This document shows, piece by piece, positions 8,346 through 17,108 of a stretch of 64,000 nt of DNA. Made by a program: the position numbers and the translations under genes. Below the pieces are notes generated by a model. It did not search any database. It was not told the origin of the DNA and was given only the letters and a program-made list of their open reading frames with translations. This DNA comes from Anaerolineales bacterium (GTDB taxonomy: Bacteria; Chloroflexota; Anaerolineae; Anaerolineales; E44-bin32). Numbering within the stretch: the first letter of the stretch is position 1; every line of letters starts with the position of its first letter. The stretch spans positions 132,714-196,713 of the forward strand of contig JARRPX010000002.1 in assembly GCA_037382465.1 (NCBI GenBank), read 5' to 3'.

Positions 8346-9377
8346 ATGACCAAAGTTACGCCGACATCGGACCGTAAAAAAGACCACATCCGCATCAACC
8401 TCGAACAGGATACGAGATCGGGTCTGACTACGAATCTGGAAAACTACCACTTCAAACACAACGCCGTCCCCGAGTTGAATCTCGAAGAGATCGCCACTTC
8501 GACGACGTTTCTCGGAAAGCCTCTGACCTGCCCGCTGCTGATTTCGTCCATGACCGGCGGAACACCACGGGCAGCCGAGATCAACACCGCGCTCGCCGAA
8601 GCGGCGCAAAAAAATGGTATCGCCATCGGCCTGGGATCGCAGCGCGCCGCGATCGAAGATCCCGAACTCGCGGACACCTATCGTATTAGAGAAACTGCAC
8701 CGGACATCGTCATCCTGGCCAACCTCGGCGCAGTGCAGCTCAATTATGGCTACGGAATCGATGCCTGTCGCCGAGCTGTCGAGATGGTGGAAGCCGACGC
8801 ATTGATCCTGCACCTCAACGCGTTGCAAGAGGCCCTGCAGCCGAATGGCGACACCCGTTTTGCCGGATTGTTGAAGCGCATCGAAGAAATCTGCCGGAAT
8901 CTCGAAGTTCCCGTCATCGCCAAAGAAGTCGGCTGGGGGATCTCCGCCGAGGCGGCCAGGCAGCTCGTCGACGCCGGCGTCCACGCCATCGATGTTGCGG
9001 GAGCCGGAGGAACATCCTGGTCTCAAGTGGAGCTGCACCGCGCCGAGACGAAAGCGCAAGAAACACAGGCGGCAATATTCAGGACGTGGGGAATTCCGAC
9101 CGCCGAAGCCGTCATCCAGGTCCATGAAGCGCTGCCCGCTGTGCCCTTGATTGCCTCGGGAGGCTTACGTTCGGGTATCGATATTGCCAAATGCGTCGCA
9201 ATCGGTGCGGATCTTTGTGGTATCGCAGGGCCATTTCTAAAAGCCGCCACTCAATCGGCCGAACGTGTATCCGAACTTATCCTGCAGTATGCCAACGAAC
9301 TGCGAGTCTGCATGTTTGCGGCGGGCGCAGCAAACCTGCATGCCCTTCAGGATAAAATCCTGCGGATCGAGTCATGA
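8346..9377 (+). CDS. fni: Type 2 isopentenyl-diphosphate delta-isomerase
   Basis: A 343-residue FMN-dependent IPP/DMAPP isomerase. The N-terminus RKKDHIRINLEQD, then LLISSMTGG, GLGSQRAAIEDP, LHLNALQEALQPNGD and VAGAGGTSW are the standard signatures of the type 2 enzyme (FMN and diphosphate binding, TIM barrel). It supplies DMAPP to the prenyl synthase encoded next. Its stop overlaps that gene's ATG by 4 bases (ATGA), so the two form a coupled isoprenoid unit. Length is normal for the family. Confidence 0.95.
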   Translation: MTKVTPTSDRKKDHIRINLEQDTRSGLTTNLENYHFKHNAVPELNLEEIATSTTFLGKPLTCPLLISSMTGGTPRAAEINTALAEAAQKNGIAIGLGSQRAAIEDPELADTYRIRETAPDIVILANLGAVQLNYGYGIDACRRAVEMVEADALILHLNALQEALQPNGDTRFAGLLKRIEEICRNLEVPVIAKEVGWGISAEAARQLVDAGVHAIDVAGAGGTSWSQVELHRAETKAQETQAAIFRTWGIPTAEAVIQVHEALPAVPLIASGGLRSGIDIAKCVAIGADLCGIAGPFLKAATQSAERVSELILQYANELRVCMFAAGAANLHALQDKILRIES

Positions 9378-10384
9378 AATCGGCTTACGCTGCCCTTCAA
9401 GAACAGATTCTGGCTGCAATCGAGGAAGATTTGCAGCGATCTGTCGCCTCCCTCGACACTCCGAATTACGCCGAGATGCACCGTATGATCTCCTATCACA
9501 TGGGATGGTTGGACGCACCCCATGCTCGAGGAAAACGCGTGCGCCCACTGTTGACTTTACTATCCTGCGCAAGCGTGGAGGGGATCTGGCAGACAGCTCT
9601 TCCGGCCGCATCAGCAATCGAGCTGCTGCACAACTTCTCTTTGATCCACGATGACATCGAAGACCAAAGTGAGATGCGTCGAGGGCGCCCAACGCTGTGG
9701 TCGAAATGGGGGACAGCACAAGCGATAAACACTGGTGATGCGGTATTCACACTCGCGCATCTTTCAATGCTGCGCTTGAGCGAGAAAGCCACCTCGAGTG
9801 ATCTCATTCAGGATCTCATGTTGCAGTTCGACCGTGCGTGCTTGTCGTTGACGCAGGGTCAACATCTCGACATTGGATTCGAGACTCGATCCACAGTGAG
9901 CAGCAGCGAGTACCTGACCATGATCGAGGGGAAAACGGCTGCGTTATTGGCCGCCTCCACCGCCATCGGTGCACGTATCGGGGAAGCGGAAGAACAACGC
10001 GTAACCCATTTTGGTCAATTCGGCCGGCATCTGGGATTGGCGTTTCAAATTCTCGACGACGTTCTGGGAATCTGGGGAGAACCGGCACGCACCGGCAAGT
10101 CTCATGAAGACGATATCCGCTCCCGGAAAAAGACCTTGCCGGTCCTATTCGCCATGGAAGCCTCATCTGCTGTCGCCGAAATGTGGAATCAGAGCAATGA
10201 ACTGGATCGCACCGGGGACATCGTGGATGCGCTAGAAAAAGTCGGAGCGCGTGAATATTCGTACACGCAAGCAAGAGAGCACACCCGCCTTGCGCTTGCC
10301 GCGCTCGATGCCGCCTCACCCACCGGGCCGCCGGCTGAGGCGTTGCGAAATCTGACCCACGAATTATTATCACGCGACCAGTGA
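9374..10384 (+). CDS. Polyprenyl (geranylgeranyl-type) diphosphate synthase
   Basis: A 336-residue all-helical trans-prenyltransferase. The first Asp-rich motif is in LIHDDIEDQSEMRRGRPT (DDxxD) and the second in FQILDDVLGIWG. K-R-x-R-P appears as GKRVRPLL near residue 55. Homology suggests a geranyl-, farnesyl- or geranylgeranyl-diphosphate synthase; chain length cannot be fixed from sequence alone. Between the two motifs lies SKWGTAQAINTGD, seen in GGPP synthases. Directly coupled to fni. A 105-base gap with a new promoter separates it from the kinase operon. Confidence 0.88.
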   Translation: MKSAYAALQEQILAAIEEDLQRSVASLDTPNYAEMHRMISYHMGWLDAPHARGKRVRPLLTLLSCASVEGIWQTALPAASAIELLHNFSLIHDDIEDQSEMRRGRPTLWSKWGTAQAINTGDAVFTLAHLSMLRLSEKATSSDLIQDLMLQFDRACLSLTQGQHLDIGFETRSTVSSSEYLTMIEGKTAALLAASTAIGARIGEAEEQRVTHFGQFGRHLGLAFQILDDVLGIWGEPARTGKSHEDDIRSRKKTLPVLFAMEASSAVAEMWNQSNELDRTGDIVDALEKVGAREYSYTQAREHTRLALAALDAASPTGPPAEALRNLTHELLSRDQ

Positions 10385-10453
10385 AAAATCAGATCCGCAG
10401 CGGAACTTCACTAGTCCGTTAGTCCTTCAGCACGTTGCGCGTCTAAGGTCTCA

Positions 10454-10462
10454 TGCTATAAT
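10454..10462 (+). promoter_or_regulatory. Extended -10 promoter of the kinase-phosphatase operon
   Basis: TGCTATAAT, a perfect extended -10, lies 28 bases before the ATG at 10490. A weak -35 (TTGCGC at 10435-10440, 16-base spacer) is possible. It would start a transcript covering the kinase, PP2C, J-VWA, FHA and downstream genes. Confidence 0.6.
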
Positions 10463-10489
10463 TTCCGAATAATAAGGGAAGCGAGGTTA

Positions 10490-12364
10490 ATGCGGAAAAG
10501 TACGAAAGCGCTCGAAGGACAAACCGAGCATCTTGAACGCATCCAGCCCGGTACGACTCTTCAAGATCGCTATTTGATTCTTGGATTGCTCGGCGCGGGC
10601 GGTATGAGCAACGTCTATAAAGGTCGAGATCTTCATTTTCCGAACGTCCAAAAGCTGGTGGCCATCAAAGAAATGACCAGCATGGTCTCTGACCAGACCA
10701 TGCATGAGATGATCGTCACGAACTTCGAACGAGAAGCGGATCTCCTGGCCACGCTTTCGCACCCTGCAATTCCCCGAATTTACGACTACTTCATCCATAA
10801 CAACAGCCTATACCTGGTGATGGAGTTCATCGACGGCCTGGATCTGGAAGCCTTACTCGCCGAGAGTGAGGAATTTTTATCGGAACAACAAGTTGTCGAA
10901 TGGGCCATCGAACTGTGTGATGTGCTGAGCTACCTGCACAACCATCAACCGGAACCTGTCGTATTTCGCGACATGAAACCATCCAACATCATGATCGACC
11001 AGCATAGTCACATCCGGCTGATCGATTTCGGCATTGCCAGAGTGTTTCAACCCGGTCAGAAAGGAACCATGATCGGGACCGAAGGATATTCACCGCCCGA
11101 GCAATATCGTGGTGAAGCCTCGCCGCCTGGTGACATCTATGCGCTGGGCGCCACACTTCATCATCTGTTGACCAGGCGTGATCCGCGCATCGAACCTCCG
11201 TTTTCATTTGCAGAACGGCCCATCCGCGAGATCAACGCAGACGTGTCGCCCGAGCTCGAAGCCGTGATCAATGCCTCCCTTGCCTACGATCCCAAGAACC
11301 GTTATCCCAGTGCGGAAAAGATGAAACAGGCGCTGATGGGGGTCGTACAAGAAACCGGTATTCTGGTGAAACCCCGCACGGCTGCTATCGTCAGTACGGG
11401 AGATTCTGTAGAACCGGTCTGGACCTTCGAATGCGAGGATGAAATCCGCGGTACGCCCCTCATCCATGACGGCACGGTGTACATCGGCTGTTACGACAAC
11501 AATTTATATGCGCTGAACGCTGAAACCGGAGAATTCCTCTGGAAGTACGCCACCGAGGGAGGCATCACCGGAAAACCGGCCATCGAAGCAGATATGATCT
11601 TCATCGGTTCAGAAGACAATCGCTTACACGCAATATCTGCGGACCACGGTAAACTCATTTGGATGTACTACGCCGACGGCCCCATCCGCTCATCCCCCGT
11701 CGTATCGGATGGCCACGTATTCTTCGGTGCAGATGACAGCCGCATACACGTGGTCAACATGATTACCGGGCGGAGAGCGTGGAGAGAGAACACAAGCGGA
11801 CCCATTTGGTCCTCTCCCGCCGTACACGATGAGCGTGTGTACTTTGGATGTGAAAGTGGTGATTTTTACTGCTACGATTTTCGCGGTGAGCAGAAATGGC
11901 GCAAGAAAATTAAACGAGCGGTGACCTCATCGCCGGTGATTGCCAACGGAATGGTCTATTTCGGGTCGAAAGACTGGACGCTCTACGCGCTCGAAATCGA
12001 AAACGGTTGGCAGGTATGGCGCTTCAGGATGGGCGGACCTACGATTTCGTCCCCCGCCTACGCTGACGGGAAGATTTTCATCGGCTGCGGCGATAACAAC
12101 ATCTACGCCATTCTGGCCAAACATGCTCGAGAGGCATGGCGTTTTGCAACGGAGCACCAGGTGACGGGATCTCCGATCGCGTATGAAGATTCGATCTACT
12201 GTGGTTCTGTGGATGGCTCACTTTACTGCCTGGAATTTCGTTCCGGACGTTTGCGCTGGCGTTTCGATACCGGCGGTGCGATAACGGGTACCCCGGCCAT
12301 TTCGAACAACAAGGTTTACATCGGATCGACCGATCATAAAATTTACTCATTGTTAATTGTGTAA
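10490..12364 (+). CDS. Ser/Thr protein kinase with C-terminal PQQ-type beta-propeller
   Basis: A 624-residue Hanks-type kinase. The kinase domain is at ~27-285: glycine loop LGAGGMSNVYKG, ATP lysine K60 (VAIK), catalytic loop FRDMKPSN with D161 and DFG at 179-181. The catalytic loop starts with Phe instead of His before Arg-Asp. From residue ~308 there are eight PQQ-like repeats of about 40 residues, each containing a 'W-x-F...SSP...VYxG...LYAL' pattern. No membrane helix or signal is visible, so the propeller would be cytoplasmic and could act as a protein- or ligand-binding platform. It heads an operon with its likely phosphatase. Confidence 0.93.
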   Translation: MRKSTKALEGQTEHLERIQPGTTLQDRYLILGLLGAGGMSNVYKGRDLHFPNVQKLVAIKEMTSMVSDQTMHEMIVTNFEREADLLATLSHPAIPRIYDYFIHNNSLYLVMEFIDGLDLEALLAESEEFLSEQQVVEWAIELCDVLSYLHNHQPEPVVFRDMKPSNIMIDQHSHIRLIDFGIARVFQPGQKGTMIGTEGYSPPEQYRGEASPPGDIYALGATLHHLLTRRDPRIEPPFSFAERPIREINADVSPELEAVINASLAYDPKNRYPSAEKMKQALMGVVQETGILVKPRTAAIVSTGDSVEPVWTFECEDEIRGTPLIHDGTVYIGCYDNNLYALNAETGEFLWKYATEGGITGKPAIEADMIFIGSEDNRLHAISADHGKLIWMYYADGPIRSSPVVSDGHVFFGADDSRIHVVNMITGRRAWRENTSGPIWSSPAVHDERVYFGCESGDFYCYDFRGEQKWRKKIKRAVTSSPVIANGMVYFGSKDWTLYALEIENGWQVWRFRMGGPTISSPAYADGKIFIGCGDNNIYAILAKHAREAWRFATEHQVTGSPIAYEDSIYCGSVDGSLYCLEFRSGRLRWRFDTGGAITGTPAISNNKVYIGSTDHKIYSLLIV

Positions 12365-12396
12365 TTCATTATGGCTAGACAGGACAAACATAGCGA

Positions 12397-13293
12397 ATGC
12401 AATTTCTAAAGAAGACATTCAAGGGGTTATTTGGAAACCTCGGACGATCCGACTCTACCAGGTCTACGCCCGCTGCACGACGCGCACCGTCCACCTCTAC
12501 TGCATGGTCATTGACCTGCGAGCAATCTATTCAAGTCGGTACGGGTCATTCCACGGGTGTCGTTCGTTCACACAACGAAGATGCACTCTTCGTCTTGACG
12601 GGGAATGCATTCGGCGATGATCCGCTCGATGGATTCGGCCTGTTTCTTGTCGCAGACGGCATGGGAGGTCATCGCGCGGGAGAAGTGGCCAGTGCTGTAT
12701 CCGTGCGAACCGTCGCCAGAAGATTGACAGAAGACACGATCATCGATTTACTGGCACAAGAACCTCAAAACGACGCCGATTCCATCCAGGACATCCTGCG
12801 CCTTGCACTTCAGGATGCAAATCAGGCCGTTGTAAACAAAGTGCCCGGCGGCGGTACGACGCTGACGGCGGCACTCGTCCTCGATGGCCAGATGGTTATC
12901 GGTCACGTCGGCGACAGTCGAGCCTACGTCATCGAAAACGATTCGATGAAAGCGATCACACGTGATCATTCGCTCGTAGAGCGTTTGCGGGAACTTGGAC
13001 AACTCACGGAAGAGGAAGCGGCCGTTCATCCGCAGCGCAACGTACTCTACCGTGCGATCGGCCAGGGCGCAAACCTCGAAATCGATACATTGACTCATCC
13101 CGTTCCAAAGGGCGGTTTTTTGCTCCTCTGCTCGGATGGCTTGTGGGGCGAAGTCTCCGAGGATGTGATCTATCGCATCATTTCCGGCTCCAACCATCCG
13201 CAAGAGGCCTGTGAAGCCTTGGTCAGAGCCGCGAATGCCGCAGGCGGGCCGGACAACATCACGGCGGTATTGGTGCAGTTTCCAAAGGGGTAA
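12397..13293 (+). CDS. PP2C-family protein serine/threonine phosphatase
   Basis: A 298-residue metal-dependent phosphatase that should reverse the action of the upstream kinase. Motifs are RSHNEDA (57-63), DGMGGH (87-92), GHVGDSRAY, CSDGLW and GGPDNIT, giving all metal-binding Asp residues. The first ~45 residues are Ser/Thr/Arg-rich with an amphipathic start (MQFLKKTFKGLFG) and no homology, so they may be a membrane-contact or disordered segment, or the true start may lie further in. The ribosome-binding site is weak. 11 bases separate it from the J-VWA gene. Confidence 0.92.
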   Translation: MQFLKKTFKGLFGNLGRSDSTRSTPAARRAPSTSTAWSLTCEQSIQVGTGHSTGVVRSHNEDALFVLTGNAFGDDPLDGFGLFLVADGMGGHRAGEVASAVSVRTVARRLTEDTIIDLLAQEPQNDADSIQDILRLALQDANQAVVNKVPGGGTTLTAALVLDGQMVIGHVGDSRAYVIENDSMKAITRDHSLVERLRELGQLTEEEAAVHPQRNVLYRAIGQGANLEIDTLTHPVPKGGFLLLCSDGLWGEVSEDVIYRIISGSNHPQEACEALVRAANAAGGPDNITAVLVQFPKG

Positions 13294-13304
13294 AGGGCGG
13301 ACAA

Positions 13305-14786
13305 GTGTCTGGTGAGAGCGATTATTACTCAATCCTCGGGGTTCCGAGAAACGCGACGCTAACCCAAATCAAGCATGCGTATCGCCAAGCGGCATCCCGT
13401 CTCCACCCGGACAAGAATGTCGCACCGGGTGAAACGGAGCTTTTCCTCGACGTCAGCCGCGCTTACGAAGTTCTATGCGACGCGGACAAAAGAGCGGCGT
13501 ACGATGAAGAGCTGCAAAGCATGGAAGAAGAACTCGCCGAGGATTCGGTTTTCCGCTGCAGCATAACCCACAGCCGCTCTCAGATTCTGCGATTGGACGA
13601 ACCCCAGGTACATTACGTTTTGATGGACATCGAAGCCACAACCGATCTACCGGCCTCTCGTCCGCCGGTAAACATGGCCATCGTTGTCGACCAATCCACA
13701 TCGATGCGGGGACAACGTTTGGATCGTGTTCGCGCAGCGACTCTCAGCATCCTGGATGACATGCAGCCTGAAGACGATGTTTCCGTCATTTCGTTCAGCG
13801 ATCGCGCCGAAGTCATCATATCCCCGGAACAAGCAAAGGACATCAAAACCGCACGTGCCCGCCTCAGTCTCCTGCAGGCAGGAGGCGGTACGGAAATCGC
13901 CCAGGGTATGGAAGCGGGTCTGGCAGAAATCGAAAACAACCTGCGTAAAGAAGCCGTAAATCAGATGGTGCTGCTCACCGATGGCCGTACGTACGGCGAC
14001 GAAGATCAATGCATCGCACTGGCGACGAAGGCGTCTGCGCAAGGGATTTCGATCAATTGCATCGGGATCGGGTCTGACTGGAGCGACCGCCTGTTGGATG
14101 ATGTGGCAACTCGCAGCGGAGGCAGCGTCGTATTTCTCAACTCCCCCAAGGCCGTTCAGGAGCTGCTCGAAGAGATTTTCACTTCCCTCGGCATGGTCGT
14201 TGCCAGTCGTATGCGTATCGAGGGATCGATCGGACAACAGGTCGATCTGCGCTCAGCCTTTCGCATCCAGCCTAATCCCATGCCGCTGGGCGACGTTCTA
14301 CCGATGTCCTTGGGACACCTCATGCGGGATTCTCAAATCCGCGTGATCCTAGAATTGGTCGTCCATCCGATCGGAGACGTGCAAACGCTGCTGCTTACCC
14401 ACACCAAAATCACCGGAGACATTCTCTCCGGTGAATCGGAAACGGCCTCACTTCCCGTGAACCTGCAGATTCCTGTGTCCCGAGATCCTGACCTGGAACC
14501 CCCTCCCGACACGATCGTGGATGCACTGAATTTGATCGCCCTGTATCGCATGCAGGAAATGGCACGCCACGAATCTGAATTGGGCCAATCGGTGCAGGCT
14601 GCTAAGCGGTTGGAAAACCTGGCCACCCACCTGATCGCCTCGGGTGAACGGGATTTGGCGAAAGCGGCTCTCAGTGAAGCCGTGCGACTTTCCCGTACCG
14701 AACGATTGTCAAGCGAGGGCGAGAAAACCTTGAAGTACGGCACCCGAGCCTTGCTTTTACCGCCTTCCGAGAAGATGAGGCAATGA
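13305..14786 (+). CDS. J-domain (DnaJ-like) fused to von Willebrand A domain protein
   Basis: A 493-residue fusion starting at GTG. Residues ~6-68 form a J domain with the essential HPD at 34-36, so it should stimulate an Hsp70 ATPase. Residues ~122-300 form a VWA domain with an intact MIDAS (DQSTS, 129-133; LLTDGRTYGD). The C-terminal third (~300-490) has a beta-rich part followed by helices (LNLIALYRMQEMAR...) as in bacterial VWA proteins. DnaJ zinc fingers are absent. The neighbours are kinase, phosphatase and FHA genes; its stop overlaps the next ATG. A role recruiting chaperones to a phospho-regulated complex is inferred. Confidence 0.88.
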   Translation: MSGESDYYSILGVPRNATLTQIKHAYRQAASRLHPDKNVAPGETELFLDVSRAYEVLCDADKRAAYDEELQSMEEELAEDSVFRCSITHSRSQILRLDEPQVHYVLMDIEATTDLPASRPPVNMAIVVDQSTSMRGQRLDRVRAATLSILDDMQPEDDVSVISFSDRAEVIISPEQAKDIKTARARLSLLQAGGGTEIAQGMEAGLAEIENNLRKEAVNQMVLLTDGRTYGDEDQCIALATKASAQGISINCIGIGSDWSDRLLDDVATRSGGSVVFLNSPKAVQELLEEIFTSLGMVVASRMRIEGSIGQQVDLRSAFRIQPNPMPLGDVLPMSLGHLMRDSQIRVILELVVHPIGDVQTLLLTHTKITGDILSGESETASLPVNLQIPVSRDPDLEPPPDTIVDALNLIALYRMQEMARHESELGQSVQAAKRLENLATHLIASGERDLAKAALSEAVRLSRTERLSSEGEKTLKYGTRALLLPPSEKMRQ

Positions 14787-15298
14787 TCGAATGCCCCTCT
14801 TGTAAACACCAACATTTTGTCGGCACGCTATACTGCAGCGAATGCGGGACGAGACTCGCCCCTTCAAATCCTGCGCCGACAATGACCGGAGCGAGGCACC
14901 AAGCGAGAGAAGATCCAGCCGCAACCAAGCCGCATATTCCTGAAGGACCGGAACTGCACACCGGTGCCTTGATGGGATTACGGGTTCTATCCACTGGCGA
15001 CGTCGTTTCACTTCTGGGGAGATCCAATTACACACTCGGTCGATCCATAAAAGAGCAGGCTGTCGTCCCCGATATCGATCTGGCGAATTACGAGGCATAC
15101 GAATACGGCGTGTCCCGCTTGCATGCAGAGATGAAAATCGAAACAGACGGCGTGTACGTCATCGATCTCGAAAGCGCAAACGGCACCTTGATCAACGGAC
15201 AACGATTGGAATCGCTAAAACCTTCTCCCTTGCTCCACGGAGACGTTCTCCAACTCGGTCGGATGCAGCTGCAACTCATTTCAAGGTACCACAGATAG
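14783..15298 (+). CDS. Zinc-ribbon and FHA domain protein
   Basis: A 171-residue protein. The N-terminus has a zinc ribbon CPSC...CSEC (C4, C7, C18, C21). A Pro/Ala-rich linker follows, and residues ~75-165 form a forkhead-associated domain (YTLGRS, VSRLHAEM, LESANGTLING), including the Arg, Ser and His that recognise phosphothreonine. It should read phospho-Thr marks placed by the kinase encoded upstream. It overlaps the J-VWA stop by 4 bases (ATGA). FHA proteins beside kinase/PP2C pairs are a recurrent bacterial arrangement. Confidence 0.9.
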   Translation: MIECPSCKHQHFVGTLYCSECGTRLAPSNPAPTMTGARHQAREDPAATKPHIPEGPELHTGALMGLRVLSTGDVVSLLGRSNYTLGRSIKEQAVVPDIDLANYEAYEYGVSRLHAEMKIETDGVYVIDLESANGTLINGQRLESLKPSPLLHGDVLQLGRMQLQLISRYHR

Positions 15299-15307
15299 AG
15301 GTGAAGA

Positions 15308-15550
15308 ATGCCCATTAGTGTTTTGGTTCATTTGAGTGGTGAAGACCCCGTCCTCGGTGAGGTCGAAGATCTTCCCGGTGCTACGGATACAACCATTATC
15401 ATCAATAACCCGCGTAAACGAGACGAGAAAGACCTATCCTACCTGGCGGAAACGGTCGTGAGTGTCATGTGGCCGATGCACCGGATCAACTTCATTGAGA
15501 TCCTGCCCACACGAGAAGAAGAAGAGCTGATCGGCTTCGTGAGAGAATGA
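15308..15550 (+). CDS. Conserved-looking small protein of unknown function
   Basis: An 80-residue protein beginning MPISVLVHLSGEDPVLGEVEDLP. It is acidic with a beta-strand-rich first half and a WPMHRINFIEILPTREEEELIGF second half; no Cys or membrane segment is present. A GAGGTGAAG site at 15299-15307 lies just upstream. It sits in line with the FHA gene (9 bases before) and the response regulator (6 bases after), so it belongs to the operon. I do not recognise a family. Confidence 0.75.
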   Translation: MPISVLVHLSGEDPVLGEVEDLPGATDTTIIINNPRKRDEKDLSYLAETVVSVMWPMHRINFIEILPTREEEELIGFVRE

Positions 15551-15556
15551 GGGATC

Positions 15557-16279
15557 ATGACTCATGATCCCTCCGGACGTCGGCGAATCCTGGTCGTCGA
15601 TGATGAGCCTCGGATGATTCAGGTCATTCGTATGAATCTCGAGCACGATGGCTTCGAGGTATTTGAGGCTCCATCCGGCACGAAGGCGCTCGAGAAATTG
15701 CGCGATCAAATCCCTGACCTCATCATCCTGGACGTGATGATGCCGGATCTGGATGGTTTCGAAACCTTGCGTTTGATTCGTGAAATATCCACAGTCCCCG
15801 TCATCATGCTGACAGCGAAAGGAGAAGAGGACGATCGCGTGCGCGGTCTCGAATTGGGCGCAGATGATTACATCACCAAGCCCTTCAGTCCTCGCGAGTT
15901 GGTCAGCCGGGTTCGCGCTGTGCTGCGTCGAACCGAAATGCCCAGCACGCCGACGCATGAGGTCATCCAGGTCGACGACCGCCTGAAACTGGATTTCGAC
16001 CGGCGGGAAGTGTGGGTGGATGGAAAACTCGTTAATCTCAGGCCGACCGAATATCGGTTGCTTTACCATCTGGTACAAAATGCAGGCTGGGTTGTCCCCC
16101 ACGAGCAACTCCTCGCCAAAGTGTGGGGCTACGAGTACCGGGATGAGACTCATTACCTTCGCCTGTATATCAACTATTTACGCAAGAAGCTGGAAAAAGA
16201 TCCCTCGAATCCAAAATACATCCTCACCGAACGCAGCGTTGGATACCGCTTTGTAGATTACAAGAGAAATAAGAAATAA
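15557..16279 (+). CDS. OmpR/PhoB-type response regulator
   Basis: A 240-residue DNA-binding response regulator. The receiver (~10-125) has the acidic pair in VVDDEP, the phospho-acceptor Asp in [10 protein letters not shown] and the Lys in ITKPFSP. A linker follows, and then a winged-helix DNA-binding domain (~150-235: [17 protein letters not shown]...[22 protein letters not shown]). No histidine kinase is adjacent; the nearest is at 24995. Being the last gene of a Ser/Thr kinase operon suggests either cross-talk or an unlinked kinase. Confidence 0.92.
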   Translation: MTHDPSGRRRILVVDDEPRMIQVIRMNLEHDGFEVFEAPSGTKALEKLRDQIPDLIILDVMMPDLDGFETLRLIREISTVPVIMLTAKGEEDDRVRGLELGADDYITKPFSPRELVSRVRAVLRRTEMPSTPTHEVIQVDDRLKLDFDRREVWVDGKLVNLRPTEYRLLYHLVQNAGWVVPHEQLLAKVWGYEYRDETHYLRLYINYLRKKLEKDPSNPKYILTERSVGYRFVDYKRNKK

Positions 16280-16392
16280 CGCACCCCCCTCAAGATCCCT
16301 CAACTTGGGCAAAGAACGCCTCGGGAAACGACAACTGCTTGTTATAGTAACTTTACTCGGTTAGAATCCTTTTGAAAGGGGAAAGTAAATTT

Positions 16393-17046
16393 GTGACGCG
16401 TCAAAGAATACTCGTTGTTGATGATCATGAAGTGGTTCGACTCGGGCTGCGTGCACTGCTCGATAAACATCCGAATTTCGAGGTCGTCGCAGAAGCCGCG
16501 ACGGCCCGTGAGGCGATCGAAAAGACCGAATCTTACGAACCAGATGTGGTCGTAATGGACATCCGCCTGAAAGGCGGTTCCGGGATCGAAGCGTGCCAGG
16601 AAATCATCGCCTCCTCCCCGGACACCAAAGTCATCATGCTGACATCGTACGCCGAAGATGAGATGTTGTTTTCCGCCATCCGCGCCGGAGCGGCCGGATA
16701 TGTCCTCAAACAGATCGGTGGAGACGACCTCGTGCGGGCGATTGAAGCGGTAGGCCGTGGAGAGGCGCTGCTGGATCCCACCGTTACCCAAAGGGTCTTT
16801 CAAGAAGTTCGAAAAGCAGCACGTGAAGAAGAAGCTTCCGCGTTCGCCGAGTTGACCCAGCAGGAGATGCACGTTTTGCAGCTCGTATCAGAAGGGCGTA
16901 CAAATCGCCAGATCGCTGAAATGCTATACCTGGGGGAAGGAACGGTTCGCAATTACGTCAGCAGCATCCTATCCAAGCTGAACGTGCGCAACCGGGCGGA
17001 AGCCGCTGCGTACGCCGTAGAACACAATCTGAAAGATTATCTCTGA
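16393..17046 (+). CDS. NarL/LuxR-type response regulator
   Basis: A 217-residue response regulator. The receiver (~1-120) has [16 protein letters not shown], the phospho-Asp in [11 protein letters not shown] and the Lys in VLKQIGG. A LuxR-type helix-turn-helix lies at ~150-215 ([25 protein letters not shown]...[14 protein letters not shown]). The GTG at 16393 is chosen because AAAGGGG lies ~11 bases upstream and homology starts at once; an upstream TTG at 16372 would overlap that site. A possible -10 (TATAGT, 16343-16348) suggests its own promoter. No partner kinase is adjacent. Confidence 0.9.
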   Translation: MTRQRILVVDDHEVVRLGLRALLDKHPNFEVVAEAATAREAIEKTESYEPDVVVMDIRLKGGSGIEACQEIIASSPDTKVIMLTSYAEDEMLFSAIRAGAAGYVLKQIGGDDLVRAIEAVGRGEALLDPTVTQRVFQEVRKAAREEEASAFAELTQQEMHVLQLVSEGRTNRQIAEMLYLGEGTVRNYVSSILSKLNVRNRAEAAAYAVEHNLKDYL

Positions 17047-17108
17047 AGTCCGCCGATCCCACTCCAGCAGGATCGTATTCGGTAGCCGTAGGAAACCTCA
17101 TGGAAGAC

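Noticed and set aside
8325-9125. Open frame of 266 codons antisense to fni
   Set aside because: No domain or ribosome-binding site; the plus-strand gene is certain.
13647-14237. Open frame of 196 codons antisense to the J-VWA gene
   Set aside because: Shadow frame; the VWA domain on the plus strand is clear.
15434-16153. Open frame of 239 codons antisense to the OmpR-type regulator
   Set aside because: It is a shadow of the regulator gene with no protein-like motif.
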